NCBI RefSeq assembly: GCF_004136555.1
Contig: NZ_NOIT01000004.1
Location: 62,001-126,000, forward strand
Source: Kocuria carniphila
GTDB taxonomy: Bacteria; Actinomycetota; Actinomycetes; Actinomycetales; Micrococcaceae
DNA length: 64,000 nucleotides
Reading direction: 5' to 3'
Within the stretch, counting starts at the first letter, position 1. Every line of letters starts with the position of its first letter. The translations under genes were made by a program, and so were the position numbers. Under the pieces are notes generated by a model. That model searched no databases. It saw nothing but the letters and a program-made list of their open reading frames with translations, and was not told the origin of the DNA. Of the stretch, positions 26,795 through 37,099 are shown piece after piece.

Positions 26795-28123
26795 GTGGTC
26801 CTTTTCTGTCTTGTCGCCTCGCACCGCTCCGTCGACCTCAACACGGTCGCACGGCTCAGTACCGGTGCCCTGGGCGTGGCTGAAGAAGCGGTCTCCGAAG
26901 GCGCCTTGAACGGCGCCGTGACGTTGTCCACGTGCAACCGGCTGGAGCTCTACGGTGAGCTCAAGACCGACCAGCACGGAGACCCCGCGGGTCAGGTGGC
27001 CCGCGCCCAGCAGGAAATCGTGGAGCGCATTGCCCAACGAGCAGGCTTGGACGAACGGTTCGTTCTGGAAACCATGGACGCGTTCACCGGGGTTGAGGTC
27101 CCCCAGCACCTGTTCACTGTGGTCTCAGGACTGGAATCGGCCGTTGTGGGCGAACGCGAAATCACCGGTCAGGTCCGGCGTGCGTTGAACCAGGCCCAGC
27201 AGTCCGGGACCGTTTCCGGTCATCTCGTGCAGTTGTTCGAGTCCGCCGCCCGCACGGCCCGCGAAGTGGGTTCGCGCACCGAGCTCGGTGAACGGGGCCG
27301 CTCCATAGTCTCCGTGGCCCTGGATCTCGCCGATGACATCACCGCCCGCTCGTGGCCCGAGCGCCGCGCCCTGGTCTTCGGAACCGGTGCGTACGCGGGA
27401 GCCACTATGGCGGCCCTGCGCGATCGTGGTTGCGCGGACATCGAGGTGTATTCCGGATCCGGCCGCGCCGAACAATTCACTGACCAGCGCGGTGGAAGCC
27501 CCGTCTCGGACGCCGAGCTGCCCGCGGCCCTGCGCCGCGCGGACGTGATCATCGGCTGCTCGGGAGGATCTTCCCCCATGTCCGCGTCGTCGTTCCCGGG
27601 AGGCCCCCGCACCGTGGTGGACCTGGCCCTGACCCGCGACTTCGACCCCGCCATTGCAGACCTGCCGCACGTGGAACTCATCACCCTCGAGTCCGTCCGC
27701 GTGGCCGCCCCCGATGAAACCGGAGAGTCCGTGGCCGCCGCCAGCGACATCGTGAACCAGGCCGCCCAGAAGTTCGAGGCTGCCCAGAACGCCCGCGCCA
27801 TGGACGACGCGATCGTCGCGCTGCGCAAGCACACCATGGCCGTCCTGGACGCCGAAATGGAAAAGGTTCGTTCCCACCACGGCTGCACCGGCGCCGAGGA
27901 CCAGATCGAAATGGCCCTGCGCCGGATGGTCCGCTCGCTGTTGCACACTCCCACCGTTCGAGCAAAGCAACTGGCCTCACAGGGCCGTGCTGACGAATAC
28001 TTCACCGGATTGGAAGCGCTGTACGGAATCGAGGTGGGTGCCCCCGCCCATCGCGAATCCCAGCAGAATCCCCCCGCGGATCAATCCCCCTCGACTACTG
28101 CGCAGAATCGCGCGGTCGGCTAA
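26795..28123 (+). CDS. hemA: Glutamyl-tRNA reductase
   Basis: 442 aa. It reduces glutamyl-tRNA(Glu) to glutamate-1-semialdehyde with NADPH, the committed and usually regulated step. The catalytic cysteine is in VTLSTCNRLELYGE; other motifs are VVSGLESAVVGEREITGQVR, FESAARTAREVGSRTELG and the NADPH-domain loop VFGTGAYAGATMAAL. The last 30 residues are a low-complexity Gln/Pro/Ser tail. The start is GTG without an obvious ribosome-binding site. It is divergent from the rest of the pathway and followed 37 bases later by a TetR gene. Confidence 0.95.
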   Translation: MVLFCLVASHRSVDLNTVARLSTGALGVAEEAVSEGALNGAVTLSTCNRLELYGELKTDQHGDPAGQVARAQQEIVERIAQRAGLDERFVLETMDAFTGVEVPQHLFTVVSGLESAVVGEREITGQVRRALNQAQQSGTVSGHLVQLFESAARTAREVGSRTELGERGRSIVSVALDLADDITARSWPERRALVFGTGAYAGATMAALRDRGCADIEVYSGSGRAEQFTDQRGGSPVSDAELPAALRRADVIIGCSGGSSPMSASSFPGGPRTVVDLALTRDFDPAIADLPHVELITLESVRVAAPDETGESVAAASDIVNQAAQKFEAAQNARAMDDAIVALRKHTMAVLDAEMEKVRSHHGCTGAEDQIEMALRRMVRSLLHTPTVRAKQLASQGRADEYFTGLEALYGIEVGAPAHRESQQNPPADQSPSTTAQNRAVG

Positions 28124-28160
28124 TCACAAGGCGGGGGCTCCCGCCGCGAGGAGGACCACA

Positions 28161-28817
28161 ATGAATCTGCAACCTAATAGCCAACCGGAACAAACAGTCG
28201 CCGGTACCTCCAACTACTCTCGCGCGCCGCGGATGGCCAAGGAAGACCGCCGCGATCAATTGCTCACAACCGCGCTGAACGCCTTCGCGGACGGTGGATA
28301 CCACACCACGTCCATGGACGACATTGCAGCCGCCGCGGGCGTCTCGAAGCCGGTTCTGTACCAGCACTTCCCGGGCAAGCGGGAGCTGTATCTGGCGCTC
28401 GTGGAGTACACATTGGTGGACCTGTCCGCCAAGTTGGATCATTCACTGGCGGCCAGTGATGTGAATCGAATCCGCGTGGAGTCCATGATCGACACCCATT
28501 TCGAGTTCGTGGAACATCAACCGCAGGCCCACCGCTTGGTCTTCAGCGCGGACCTGTTGGCGTTCCCCGAGGTCGCGGACAGGCTCAACAACTTCTACGA
28601 CGGCATTGCCGGCATCATCGCGTCCGTGCTCGGCCCGAACGTGGGTATTCCCCACACCCAAGCCGCGATGCTCGGCCGAGGCCTGGTGCAAATGGTGCAG
28701 ACGGCGGCGGTGTACTGGGCACAGCACCCGGAAAGTGCCACCCGGCAGGAAGCTCAACAACAAGTGTTCCGTTTAGCCTGGGGCGGAATCAGCATCCTCG
28801 ATGAGGATTGGAAGTAG
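28161..28817 (+). CDS. TetR/AcrR-family transcriptional regulator
   Basis: 218 aa. After a 30-residue polar head comes the TetR DNA-binding domain: RRDQLLTTALNAFADGGYHTTSMDDIAAAAGVSKPVLYQHFPGKRELYLAL. The C-terminal half is a ligand/dimerisation domain of the type seen in Rv3208 orthologues. ATG 28161 has a strong GAGGAGG upstream. The neighbours (DUF3107 gene, then a DEAD-box helicase gene) repeat the order Rv3208-Rv3208A-Rv3211, so it is probably that conserved regulator rather than one of hemA. The ligand is unknown. Confidence 0.9.
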   Translation: MNLQPNSQPEQTVAGTSNYSRAPRMAKEDRRDQLLTTALNAFADGGYHTTSMDDIAAAAGVSKPVLYQHFPGKRELYLALVEYTLVDLSAKLDHSLAASDVNRIRVESMIDTHFEFVEHQPQAHRLVFSADLLAFPEVADRLNNFYDGIAGIIASVLGPNVGIPHTQAAMLGRGLVQMVQTAAVYWAQHPESATRQEAQQQVFRLAWGGISILDEDWK

Positions 28818-28901
28818 GCCACTCCTAGACTGGCTCTCAATCACAGGTGTCAGTCTCGCCGGGCGAGCTGCACCCCTCAACCAAGCAGGAGGTAAACCGA
28901 C

Positions 28902-29135
28902 GTGGACATCAAGATCGGTATCCAGAACGTGGGTCGTGAACTGACGGTCAACGCAGACCTGACCGCCGAAGAGGTCAAGGCCAAGGTGACCGAAGCCCTC
29001 AGCTCCGGCACTCCCCTGGTCTTGAAGGACTCCAAGGGAACAACCACGGTCATTCCTTCCGAGAAGATCGGTTACGTGGAAACCGGCACCGAGACCAAAC
29101 GTCACGTGGGTTTCACTCCGCTCCCGCAGAGCTGA
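28902..29135 (+). CDS. DUF3107 small protein (TB9.4-like)
   Basis: 77 aa, GTG start with CAGGAGG upstream. The sequence MDIKIGIQNVGRELTVNADL matches DUF3107 proteins such as mycobacterial Rv3208A (TB9.4), small actinobacterial proteins of unknown function. The same TetR-DUF3107 pairing is seen in mycobacteria. A strong terminator follows. Confidence 0.9.
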   Translation: MDIKIGIQNVGRELTVNADLTAEEVKAKVTEALSSGTPLVLKDSKGTTTVIPSEKIGYVETGTETKRHVGFTPLPQS

Positions 29136-29171
29136 TTTCGGGTCTGCAGAGTCTCTGGCCGCCGAACGTGT

Positions 29172-29210
29172 GAAAGCACCGCCTCATACTCACGAGGCGG
29201 TGCTTTCCGC
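29172..29210 (+). terminator. Rho-independent terminator after DUF3107 gene
   Basis: Perfect 14-bp arms (GAAAGCACCGCCTC and its complement) with an 8-base loop, beginning 36 bases after the stop and ending in CTTTC plus a short pyrimidine-rich tail. Confidence 0.85.
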
Positions 29211-29472
29211 TTCTGGCGGTTACACTGGGAAACGTTGACAGGATGACCGGTCGTCGGTTGAGACCGTAACGTTCACTTTTCGCTAGTCCGAGTCGGCCCG
29301 GCAGGGTTGCTGACCGCAACGCTCCGTGAGCCCCGGATCTGCATTTGTTTCACGATCGGCTTCCACTTCGCCGCGCGGCGGCCCCCGGCGTTCTCGCCCC
29401 CCATCCCCTCACGGGACGGTCACGAGTGCGCCGGTGACGGGCCCCGCGATGTACCCGAAACAAAGGACCATC
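29211..29472 (+). promoter_or_regulatory. Long leader / promoter region of the DEAD-box helicase gene
   Basis: 262 bases between the terminator and the chosen start; with the terminator this is the only gene-free stretch over 300 bases. TTGACA (29235-29240) and TTGAGA (29258-29263) are candidate -35 elements. A small hairpin GTTGC/GCAAC lies near 29306-29320. If transcription starts near 29260-29290 the leader is about 180-210 nt. Otherwise I see nothing recognisable. Confidence 0.35.
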
Positions 29473-31155
29473 GTGACCGAAATTACCGTAACCACCGAGC
29501 CCAACGGCCCGGACACCGACGAGGCCGGAACCCAGGCCATCGAAACCGCTGAACCCGAAGTAACACAGACGTTCGCGGACTTCGGCGTACGCCAGGACAT
29601 CGTGGATGCACTGGCCAATCACGGCATCACCTCGCCGTTCCCCATCCAGTCCATGACGCTGCCCGTGGCACTGTCCGGTCAGGACATCATCGGACAGGCC
29701 AAGACCGGCACCGGCAAGACCCTGGGCTTCGGCATTCCCGCCCTGCAGCGCGTGATCGGCCGCGATGACGCCGGCTGGGACAAGCTCAAGAACCCCGGGG
29801 CCCCGCAGGCCCTGATCGTGGTCCCCACTCGCGAACTCGCCGTTCAGGTCGGTAACGACCTGGCCGTGGCCGCCAAGACCCGCAACGCCCGCGTGGCCAC
29901 CATTTACGGTGGCCGCGCCTACGAGTCCCAGATCGAGGAGCTCAAGCGCGGCGTAGAGGTCGTCGTGGGCACCCCGGGTCGTCTGATCGACCTCAACCGT
30001 CAGCGCTACCTGGATCTGAGCCACGTGGGCCTGGTTGTGCTGGACGAGGCCGATGAGATGCTGGACCTGGGCTTCCTCCCGGATGTGGAGAAGCTGCTCA
30101 GCGCCGTTCCCGAGGTCCGCCAGACCATGCTGTTCTCGGCCACCATGCCCGGCCCCGTGGTTGCCATGGCCCGCCGTTACATGTCCCGCCCCATGCACAT
30201 CCGTGCCGCCGCACCGGATGAGGGAAGCACCAAGAAGGACATCCGCCAGGTCATCTACCGCGCCCACCACCTGGACAAGGACGAGGTCGTGGCGCGCATT
30301 CTGCAGGCCGAGGGTCGCGGTCGCTCGATCATCTTCACGCGCACCAAGCGCGCCGCCGCCAAGCTGGCCGACGAGCTGATCCACCGCGGTTTCGCCGCAG
30401 CCCCGCTACACGGCGACCTGGGTCAGGGCGCTCGTGAGCAGGCCCTGCGCGCGTTCCGTAACAACAAGGTGGACGTCCTGGTCGCCACGGATGTCGCCGC
30501 GCGCGGTATCGACGTGGAAGACGTCACGCACGTGATCAACTTCCAGTGCCCCGAGGACGAGAAAACCTACCTGCACCGCACCGGTCGCACCGGCCGCGCG
30601 GGAAATAAGGGTACGGCCGTCACTTTCGTCGACTGGGACGATGTGCCCCGCTGGCGTCTGATCGACAAGGCCCTCGAGCTGGGTGTTCCGGAGCCCGTGG
30701 AGACCTATTCGTCTTCCGAGCACTTGTTCACCGAACTCAACATCCCCAAGGGCACCAAGGGTCGGCTGCCCAAGGCTCAGCGCACCCACGAGGGTCTGGA
30801 CGCGGAGACGCTCGAGGACCTGGGCGAGCCCGGCAAGAAGTCCCGTTCCCCGCGTGAGGGCTCGGATTCACGACGCCGCAGCGGCGACTCCCGCTCGTCG
30901 GGCACCCGCCAGGGTGGTCGGGGTCGCGGTGGTCGCGGTCGCAGCGAAAACTCCTCCGATGCGCCCCGCAAGGATGAGAACGATCAGCCTCGCGCCCAGC
31001 GTGAGAAGGTCGAGCGCGAAAAGACCGTGGAGGCCACGGACGGTGGCCGCAAGCGGCGTCGTCGTCGCCGTCGTCCCTCCGGCCAGAATCAGGGCCAGAA
31101 CCAGGGCAACGGGCAGCAGGGTGGCGCCCAGCAGGTCAACCCCGGCGCGGAGTAA
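29473..31155 (+). CDS. DEAD-box ATP-dependent RNA helicase (RhlE/DeaD type)
   Basis: 560 aa. All DEAD-box motifs are present: Q motif (FADFGV ... PFPIQ), AKTGTGKT, PTRELA, GTPGRL, DEAD, SAT, IIFTRTKR, ARGID and HRTGRTGRAG. The C-terminal 150 residues are basic and Gly/Arg/Gln-rich (GGRGRGGRGR, then a seven-residue Arg/Lys run and GQNQGQNQGNGQQGG), an RNA-binding tail. It would remodel RNA in ribosome assembly or decay. GTG 29473 has AAAGGA at good spacing; ATG 29449 and a longer frame to 29326 are alternatives. Confidence 0.93.
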   Translation: MTEITVTTEPNGPDTDEAGTQAIETAEPEVTQTFADFGVRQDIVDALANHGITSPFPIQSMTLPVALSGQDIIGQAKTGTGKTLGFGIPALQRVIGRDDAGWDKLKNPGAPQALIVVPTRELAVQVGNDLAVAAKTRNARVATIYGGRAYESQIEELKRGVEVVVGTPGRLIDLNRQRYLDLSHVGLVVLDEADEMLDLGFLPDVEKLLSAVPEVRQTMLFSATMPGPVVAMARRYMSRPMHIRAAAPDEGSTKKDIRQVIYRAHHLDKDEVVARILQAEGRGRSIIFTRTKRAAAKLADELIHRGFAAAPLHGDLGQGAREQALRAFRNNKVDVLVATDVAARGIDVEDVTHVINFQCPEDEKTYLHRTGRTGRAGNKGTAVTFVDWDDVPRWRLIDKALELGVPEPVETYSSSEHLFTELNIPKGTKGRLPKAQRTHEGLDAETLEDLGEPGKKSRSPREGSDSRRRSGDSRSSGTRQGGRGRGGRGRSENSSDAPRKDENDQPRAQREKVEREKTVEATDGGRKRRRRRRRPSGQNQGQNQGNGQQGGAQQVNPGAE

Positions 31156-31161
31156 CGCGAA

Positions 31162-32031
31162 TTGACGGAGAAGGACTCGTTCCGGTTCGATCCCCACGGG
31201 GACAGTTGCATCATTCAAGGTGACAACTTGGCTGTGCTGAGCACGCTCCCGGACGAGTCCTTCACCGTGATCTACCTGGACCCGCCGTTCAACACGGGCC
31301 GGGCGCAGGTGCGCCGAACCACCAAGTCCATCCCCGTGGCGGACGGCGAGGGCGATCGCGTGGGGTTCTCCGGCCGGTCCTACGAGACCGTCATGGGGCA
31401 GTTGCGCCGCTACGACGACTCGTTCGCCGACTACCTCGCGTTTCTGGAACCGCGGCTGGTCGAGGCGCGGCGATTGCTCACCCACGACGGCACGCTGTAT
31501 CTGCACCTGGACTACCGCGAGGTGCACTATGCCAAGATCATGTTGGATGCGCTGTTCGGACGGGACAGTTTCCTGAACGAGATCATCTGGGCCTACGACT
31601 TCGGTGGTAAATCCACTCGGAAGTGGCCGTCCAAACACGACACGATCCTGGTCTACGTCAAGGACCCCAAGAAGTACCACTTCGATTCCGCCGAGGTGGA
31701 TCGGGAACCGTACATGGCACCGGGCCTGGTCGGACCGGAGAAGGCTGCCCGCGGCAAACTTCCCACCGACGTGTGGTGGCACACGATCGTCTCCCCCACC
31801 GGCAAGGAGAAGACCGGTTACCCCACGCAGAAACCGGTGGGAATTCTGCGTCGCATCATCGCGGCGTCCTCGCGACCCGGTGACTGGGTGCTGGACTTCT
31901 TTGCCGGTTCCGGAACCACCGGCGCGGCAGCCCAGCTCCTCGGTCGCAAATTCGTGTGCGTGGATGTGAACCCGGAGGCCGTCGAGATCATGTCGGAGCG
32001 CCTGCCCGATACTCCCGTGCACACGGTCTGA
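31162..32031 (+). CDS. Orphan beta-type DNA methyltransferase (N6-A or N4-C)
   Basis: 289 aa. Catalytic motif IV (YLDPPFNTG) lies near residue 40, and the AdoMet motif I (VLDFFAGSGTTGAAA) near residue 250; this order defines the beta class, with KTGYPTQKPVGILRRII just before motif I as in type III Mod-like enzymes. No restriction gene or specificity subunit is adjacent, so it is either an orphan regulatory methylase or part of a dispersed system. The start is TTG, 6 bases after the helicase stop, with GGAG upstream, suggesting cotranscription. Confidence 0.87.
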   Translation: MTEKDSFRFDPHGDSCIIQGDNLAVLSTLPDESFTVIYLDPPFNTGRAQVRRTTKSIPVADGEGDRVGFSGRSYETVMGQLRRYDDSFADYLAFLEPRLVEARRLLTHDGTLYLHLDYREVHYAKIMLDALFGRDSFLNEIIWAYDFGGKSTRKWPSKHDTILVYVKDPKKYHFDSAEVDREPYMAPGLVGPEKAARGKLPTDVWWHTIVSPTGKEKTGYPTQKPVGILRRIIAASSRPGDWVLDFFAGSGTTGAAAQLLGRKFVCVDVNPEAVEIMSERLPDTPVHTV

Positions 32032-32104
32032 TGCTACGGTCGCGCACGTACCGTTCCGGCTTTGAGCCGTTCCACCCACGACGCAGCGAAGCGAGCCAGC
32101 CATC

Positions 32105-32941
32105 GTGCCAGCTACTCCGGACCACCGACTGACCGAAGCCGCCTATCAGGGACCTGCATTGCAGGTCGACCGGGACTTCTACGGCCGGATCGGCCAGGAC
32201 ACCGGTCGGCGCACGGTCGTGAACGAACTGACCGTCCCGATTCGCTCGGGCCGCGCGTGGGAAGTCCCCGCGGGTCACGTGTGCCGGATCTCCACGGTGG
32301 ACGGCCCGCAGGTGGGAGACCTCAATCTGTGGAACCGGCATGATCCTCGCGAGCGGTTCTGGGCCTCACGCACCCGTCAGCTGCAGGCAGCCCATGTCAG
32401 CACGTTCGATCGTTTGTGGTCCACACTGCCGTTCCTGCGACCCATGGCCACCATCGTGGGCGACACACTGTCCGATTACGGGGTGGACGGTGAGGGCGGG
32501 CGCGTCCACGACACCCTGGGCACACGCTGCGATCCGTACGTTTCACGCATGCTCAACAACGCGGATTTCGACTACCACTGTCACTCGAATCTGACCCGCG
32601 CCGTGCTGCCGTTCGGGCTCACCGAGTTCGACGTGCACGACGTGCTCAACGTCTTCCAGTGCACCGGACTCAATGAGCGCGACGAGTACTTCATGAAGAC
32701 CTGCCCCGCTCGACCCGGCGACTACTCCGAGTTCTTCGCCGAGCAGGATCTTCTGGTGGCCCTGTCCGCGTGCCCCGGCGGCGATCTCTCCGCGCCGATG
32801 TTCGGGGAGGACAGCGAGGACCCGGTCGGCAACTGTCATCCCTTGGCGGTCACGGTCTACTCGCTGGATCCGGAACTCACGCGTGGTTGGAGTGAACCCG
32901 AGTCACCGCGGTACGGTGGGCGTCACGGACTGGCAGAGTAG
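32105..32941 (+). CDS. DUF1989 (urea-carboxylase-associated-like) protein
   Basis: 278 aa with the DUF1989 pattern: GRAWEVPAGHVCRISTVDGPQVGDLNLWN, DTLGTRCDPYVSRML, YHCHSNLTRA, and SACPGGD near the C-terminus. The conserved Cys and His residues form a putative metal site. Members often sit with urea carboxylase or amide-utilisation genes; none is present here. GTG start with a weak ribosome-binding site, 73 bases after the methyltransferase gene. Role unknown; the family call is good. Confidence 0.8.
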   Translation: MPATPDHRLTEAAYQGPALQVDRDFYGRIGQDTGRRTVVNELTVPIRSGRAWEVPAGHVCRISTVDGPQVGDLNLWNRHDPRERFWASRTRQLQAAHVSTFDRLWSTLPFLRPMATIVGDTLSDYGVDGEGGRVHDTLGTRCDPYVSRMLNNADFDYHCHSNLTRAVLPFGLTEFDVHDVLNVFQCTGLNERDEYFMKTCPARPGDYSEFFAEQDLLVALSACPGGDLSAPMFGEDSEDPVGNCHPLAVTVYSLDPELTRGWSEPESPRYGGRHGLAE

Positions 32942-33082
32942 CCCTGGGCCTGAACCGCTTGACCGGCGTACGCCGCTCTGGCGCGTCTGGCGCGTCTCGT
33001 GCCGCTGACCGCTAGATGCTGCGCACTCGCTGCTGAGACGCCACTGTATTCCGCCCCAGCGGTTCGCCGTACCGAGTCGCAC

Positions 33083-33934
33083 TTACGGCCAGCGCACCTC
33101 GACGCTCGAGGTGGCCTCTTCACTGATGCGGGTCAGCGACTGCACGGACGTGGAGTTCTCCCCCAGCAGATTCGGTTTGCCCTTGCCGTGGTAGTCGCTG
33201 GAACCGGTCACTATCAGATCATGGTCCGCCGCCATCTGCATGAGGATCGCCCGGGTCTCGTCCGGGTTGTCCCGGTGGGCGACTTCCAGGCCGGCCAACC
33301 CGGCGTCGATCATGGCGTTGAAGTCCGCGGTCGTGGGGATCCGGCCCCGTGTGGGAGCCATGGGGTGTGCACACACCGGAACACCGCCGGCGGCGCGCAC
33401 GAGCTTGATGGCCTCCACCGGGTCCATGGTCGTGTGCCGCACGTAGTACGGCGAACGACCCGACAGGATGTCGGAGAATGCCGCGGAACGGTTGGAGATG
33501 ATGCCCAGTTCCACGAGTGCGTCCGCAATGTGCGGGCGACCCACGGTCGCGTCCGTCCCCACGTGGCGCAGGACATCGTCCCATGAGATGTCGTAGTCGG
33601 CGGAGAGCAGCTCCACCATGCGCTTGGCCCTGCTGAGCCGCCCGGAGCGAGAGGACTCCACCGCATTCCACAAGGGTTCGTAGGTGGGGTCGTGCAGGTA
33701 ACTGAGCATGTGCACCGACACACCATTGGACGTGGTGCACGTGATTTCCATGCCAGGAACGAAAGCCAGCCCCAGTTCGACGGCGGTGTCGCCGGCCTCT
33801 TGCCAGCCCGCGGTGGTGTCGTGATCGGTCAACGCGAAAACGTCCAGACCGGCGGCCTTGGCCGAGCGAGCGACGTCGGCGGGTGTTTCGGTCCCGTCCG
33901 ACGCGATGGAGTGGGTGTGGAGGTCGATGCGCAT
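33083..33934 (-). CDS. PHP-domain phosphoesterase (RNase AM / TrpH-like)
   Basis: 283 aa. Metal-binding motifs of PHP phosphoesterases are visible: MRIDLHTHSIASDGTE (HTHS) at the N-terminus, ALTDHDTTAGW, PGMEITC, CAHP and SSDYHGKG. By similarity to E. coli YciV/TrpH it may hydrolyse 3',5'-nucleoside bisphosphates and short 5'-phosphorylated RNA. ATG 33934 begins exactly at the family N-terminus; the longer frame overlaps the divergent pepP gene and is rejected. Confidence 0.9.
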   Translation of the reverse strand: MRIDLHTHSIASDGTETPADVARSAKAAGLDVFALTDHDTTAGWQEAGDTAVELGLAFVPGMEITCTTSNGVSVHMLSYLHDPTYEPLWNAVESSRSGRLSRAKRMVELLSADYDISWDDVLRHVGTDATVGRPHIADALVELGIISNRSAAFSDILSGRSPYYVRHTTMDPVEAIKLVRAAGGVPVCAHPMAPTRGRIPTTADFNAMIDAGLAGLEVAHRDNPDETRAILMQMAADHDLIVTGSSDYHGKGKPNLLGENSTSVQSLTRISEEATSSVEVRWP

Positions 33935-34031
33935 CACTGGCAACGATACCCGCAGCGTCTCATTTGACCCGCGTGGCACCATGGAAGCAACGATTCCAGC
34001 GATACAGCGCACCAAGGAGATGAATACGTAC

Positions 34032-35615
34032 ATGAGCGAAAGCTCCCAGCACGTCACCCCGTCCGCAGCGTCCCAGGACAGCGAGGAACAGCCGCTCGAG
34101 CAGCGCGTGGACAACCGCTCGCAGCGCCCTAACACGGATGCCTTCCGTGAATTCATGGCGTCCGGGTGGGCCGCTCCCGAAACCACGAACACCGCCCGTT
34201 CCGAGGTCGCCGAATACGCCGCCGCGCGCCGCGCCAAGCTGTCTCGTTTGTTCCCCGGCGAGCGTCTGGTGATTCCGGCCGGTGCTCCCAAGGTGCGTTC
34301 CAACGACACCGATTACCGTTTCCGGCCGCACTCTGCGTTCGCGCACGTGACCGGCATGGGTGTGGACCACGAGCCGGAAGCTGTTCTGGTCATGGAGCCC
34401 ACCGAGGACGGCCAGGGCGATAACGGCAGCGGCCACACCGCCACCCTGTACTTCCACCCGATGGCCGGCCGCGACTCGGACGAGTTCTACGCTGACGCCA
34501 AGAACGGTGAGTTCTGGGTGGGTCCGCGCCCCACCCTGCAACAGCTCTCCGATGAGTTCGATCTGCCCACCGAGGACCTCTCGGGCCTTGAGGACGCCGT
34601 GACGGTCAACGCCGGCAACGCGGCCCTGGGCGGCATGACCATCCGCTTGGTGCGCGACGTGGACCTGAACATGGACGCTCTGGTGGACACCTCCCGCCTG
34701 AACACCGGTGTGGACCTGGAACAGTCCGATGCCAAGGACGCCAACCTCACGGAGGCGCTGAGCGAGCTGCGCCTCATCAAGGACGACTATGAGATCGGTC
34801 AGCTGCGCCACGCGGTCGACGCCACGATTCGCGGCTTCGAGGACATCGTGGCGGTCCTGCCCCGCGCGATCGGTGGCGAGCGCGGCGAACGCGTGGTCGA
34901 GGGCGCGTTCTTCTCCCGCGCCCGGCTGGAAGGCAACGACCTGGGCTACGACACCATCGCGGCGTCGGGAAACAACGCCACGGTGCTGCACTGGATCCGC
35001 AACAACGGGTCGGTCAAGCCCGGCGAGATGATCCTGGTGGACGCGGGTGTCGAGGCCGAGTCGCTCTACACGGCGGACCTCACTCGCACCCTGCCGGTCG
35101 ACGGCAGCTACACGGACATCCAGCGCAAGGTCTATCAGGCCGTGCTCGACGCCGCCGACGCCGCCTTCGAGATCGCCGTGCCCGGCAACAAGTTCCGCGA
35201 CGTGCACGCGGCCGCCATGAAGGTCCTGGCCCAGCGGCTCGAGGAATGGGGCCTGCTGCCGGTATCGGCGGATGTGTCCCTGTCCGAGGCCGGCCAGCAC
35301 CACCGTCGCTGGATGCCGCACGGCACGAGCCACCACCTGGGTCTGGACGTGCATGACTGCGCCCAGGCCAAGCGTGAGCTCTACCTGGACGCGGTCATCG
35401 AACCCGGCATGGTGTTCACGATCGAACCCGGCCTGTACTTCAAGACCGAGGACCTTTCCATCCCAGAGGAGTACCGGGGCATGGGCGTGCGCATCGAGGA
35501 CGACGTGTTGATCACCGAGAACGGCAACGAAAACCTTTCCGAGGCCCTCCCGCGTTCCCCCGAGGACGTGGAGACCTGGATCCAGGGGATCTGGAACCGC
35601 TCGGCCAACGCATAA
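34032..35615 (+). CDS. pepP: Xaa-Pro aminopeptidase (M24B)
   Basis: 527 aa. An N-terminal AMP_N-type domain (RFRPHSAFAHVTGM) precedes a pita-bread catalytic domain. The five metal ligands are readable: two Asp in ILVDAGVEAESLYTADLTRT, His in GTSHHLGLDVHD, and Glu in VFTIEPGLYF and GVRIEDDVLIT. It removes N-terminal residues ahead of proline in the cytoplasm. ATG 34032 is chosen because AAGGAG precedes it by 12 bases and overlaps the alternative ATG at 34020. Confidence 0.93.
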   Translation: MSESSQHVTPSAASQDSEEQPLEQRVDNRSQRPNTDAFREFMASGWAAPETTNTARSEVAEYAAARRAKLSRLFPGERLVIPAGAPKVRSNDTDYRFRPHSAFAHVTGMGVDHEPEAVLVMEPTEDGQGDNGSGHTATLYFHPMAGRDSDEFYADAKNGEFWVGPRPTLQQLSDEFDLPTEDLSGLEDAVTVNAGNAALGGMTIRLVRDVDLNMDALVDTSRLNTGVDLEQSDAKDANLTEALSELRLIKDDYEIGQLRHAVDATIRGFEDIVAVLPRAIGGERGERVVEGAFFSRARLEGNDLGYDTIAASGNNATVLHWIRNNGSVKPGEMILVDAGVEAESLYTADLTRTLPVDGSYTDIQRKVYQAVLDAADAAFEIAVPGNKFRDVHAAAMKVLAQRLEEWGLLPVSADVSLSEAGQHHRRWMPHGTSHHLGLDVHDCAQAKRELYLDAVIEPGMVFTIEPGLYFKTEDLSIPEEYRGMGVRIEDDVLITENGNENLSEALPRSPEDVETWIQGIWNRSANA

Positions 35616-35662
35616 GCGGAACTCCTCGGATCTGTCACGCGGTCCGAGGACCCGACATACAC

Positions 35663-35705
35663 GAACCGCGGTGGGTCACTCACGAGGAGTAACCCACCGC
35701 GGTTC
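35663..35705. terminator. Bidirectional terminator between pepP and the stress-protein-like gene
   Basis: Perfect 14-bp arms (GAACCGCGGTGGGT and its complement) around a 15-base loop between convergent stops. Confidence 0.8.
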
Positions 35706-35774
35706 TTCGGTGGAGGGGTGTTTCGAGGAGTCGACGTTTCCGGCTCCCTCCCCTCGACATCGATCGCCGTGGAG

Positions 35775-36959
<1,185 letters not shown>

Positions 36960-37099
36960 GCGTCCCATTCTCGCGTAGTTTCCCAGGAGGCCGCAGGGAA
37001 ACCCCTGGAACATCGCGACCGGTGAACATCCGGGGCCTGTCATCGGAATCTCAGCGGCGCGAATGCTGCTCAGCTGCCCCCGTTCATTAGGCTGGGACA

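Noticed and set aside
33960-35354. 464-codon minus-strand frame opposite pepP
   Set aside because: The plus strand has all five M24 metal ligands; the antisense frame has none of any family.
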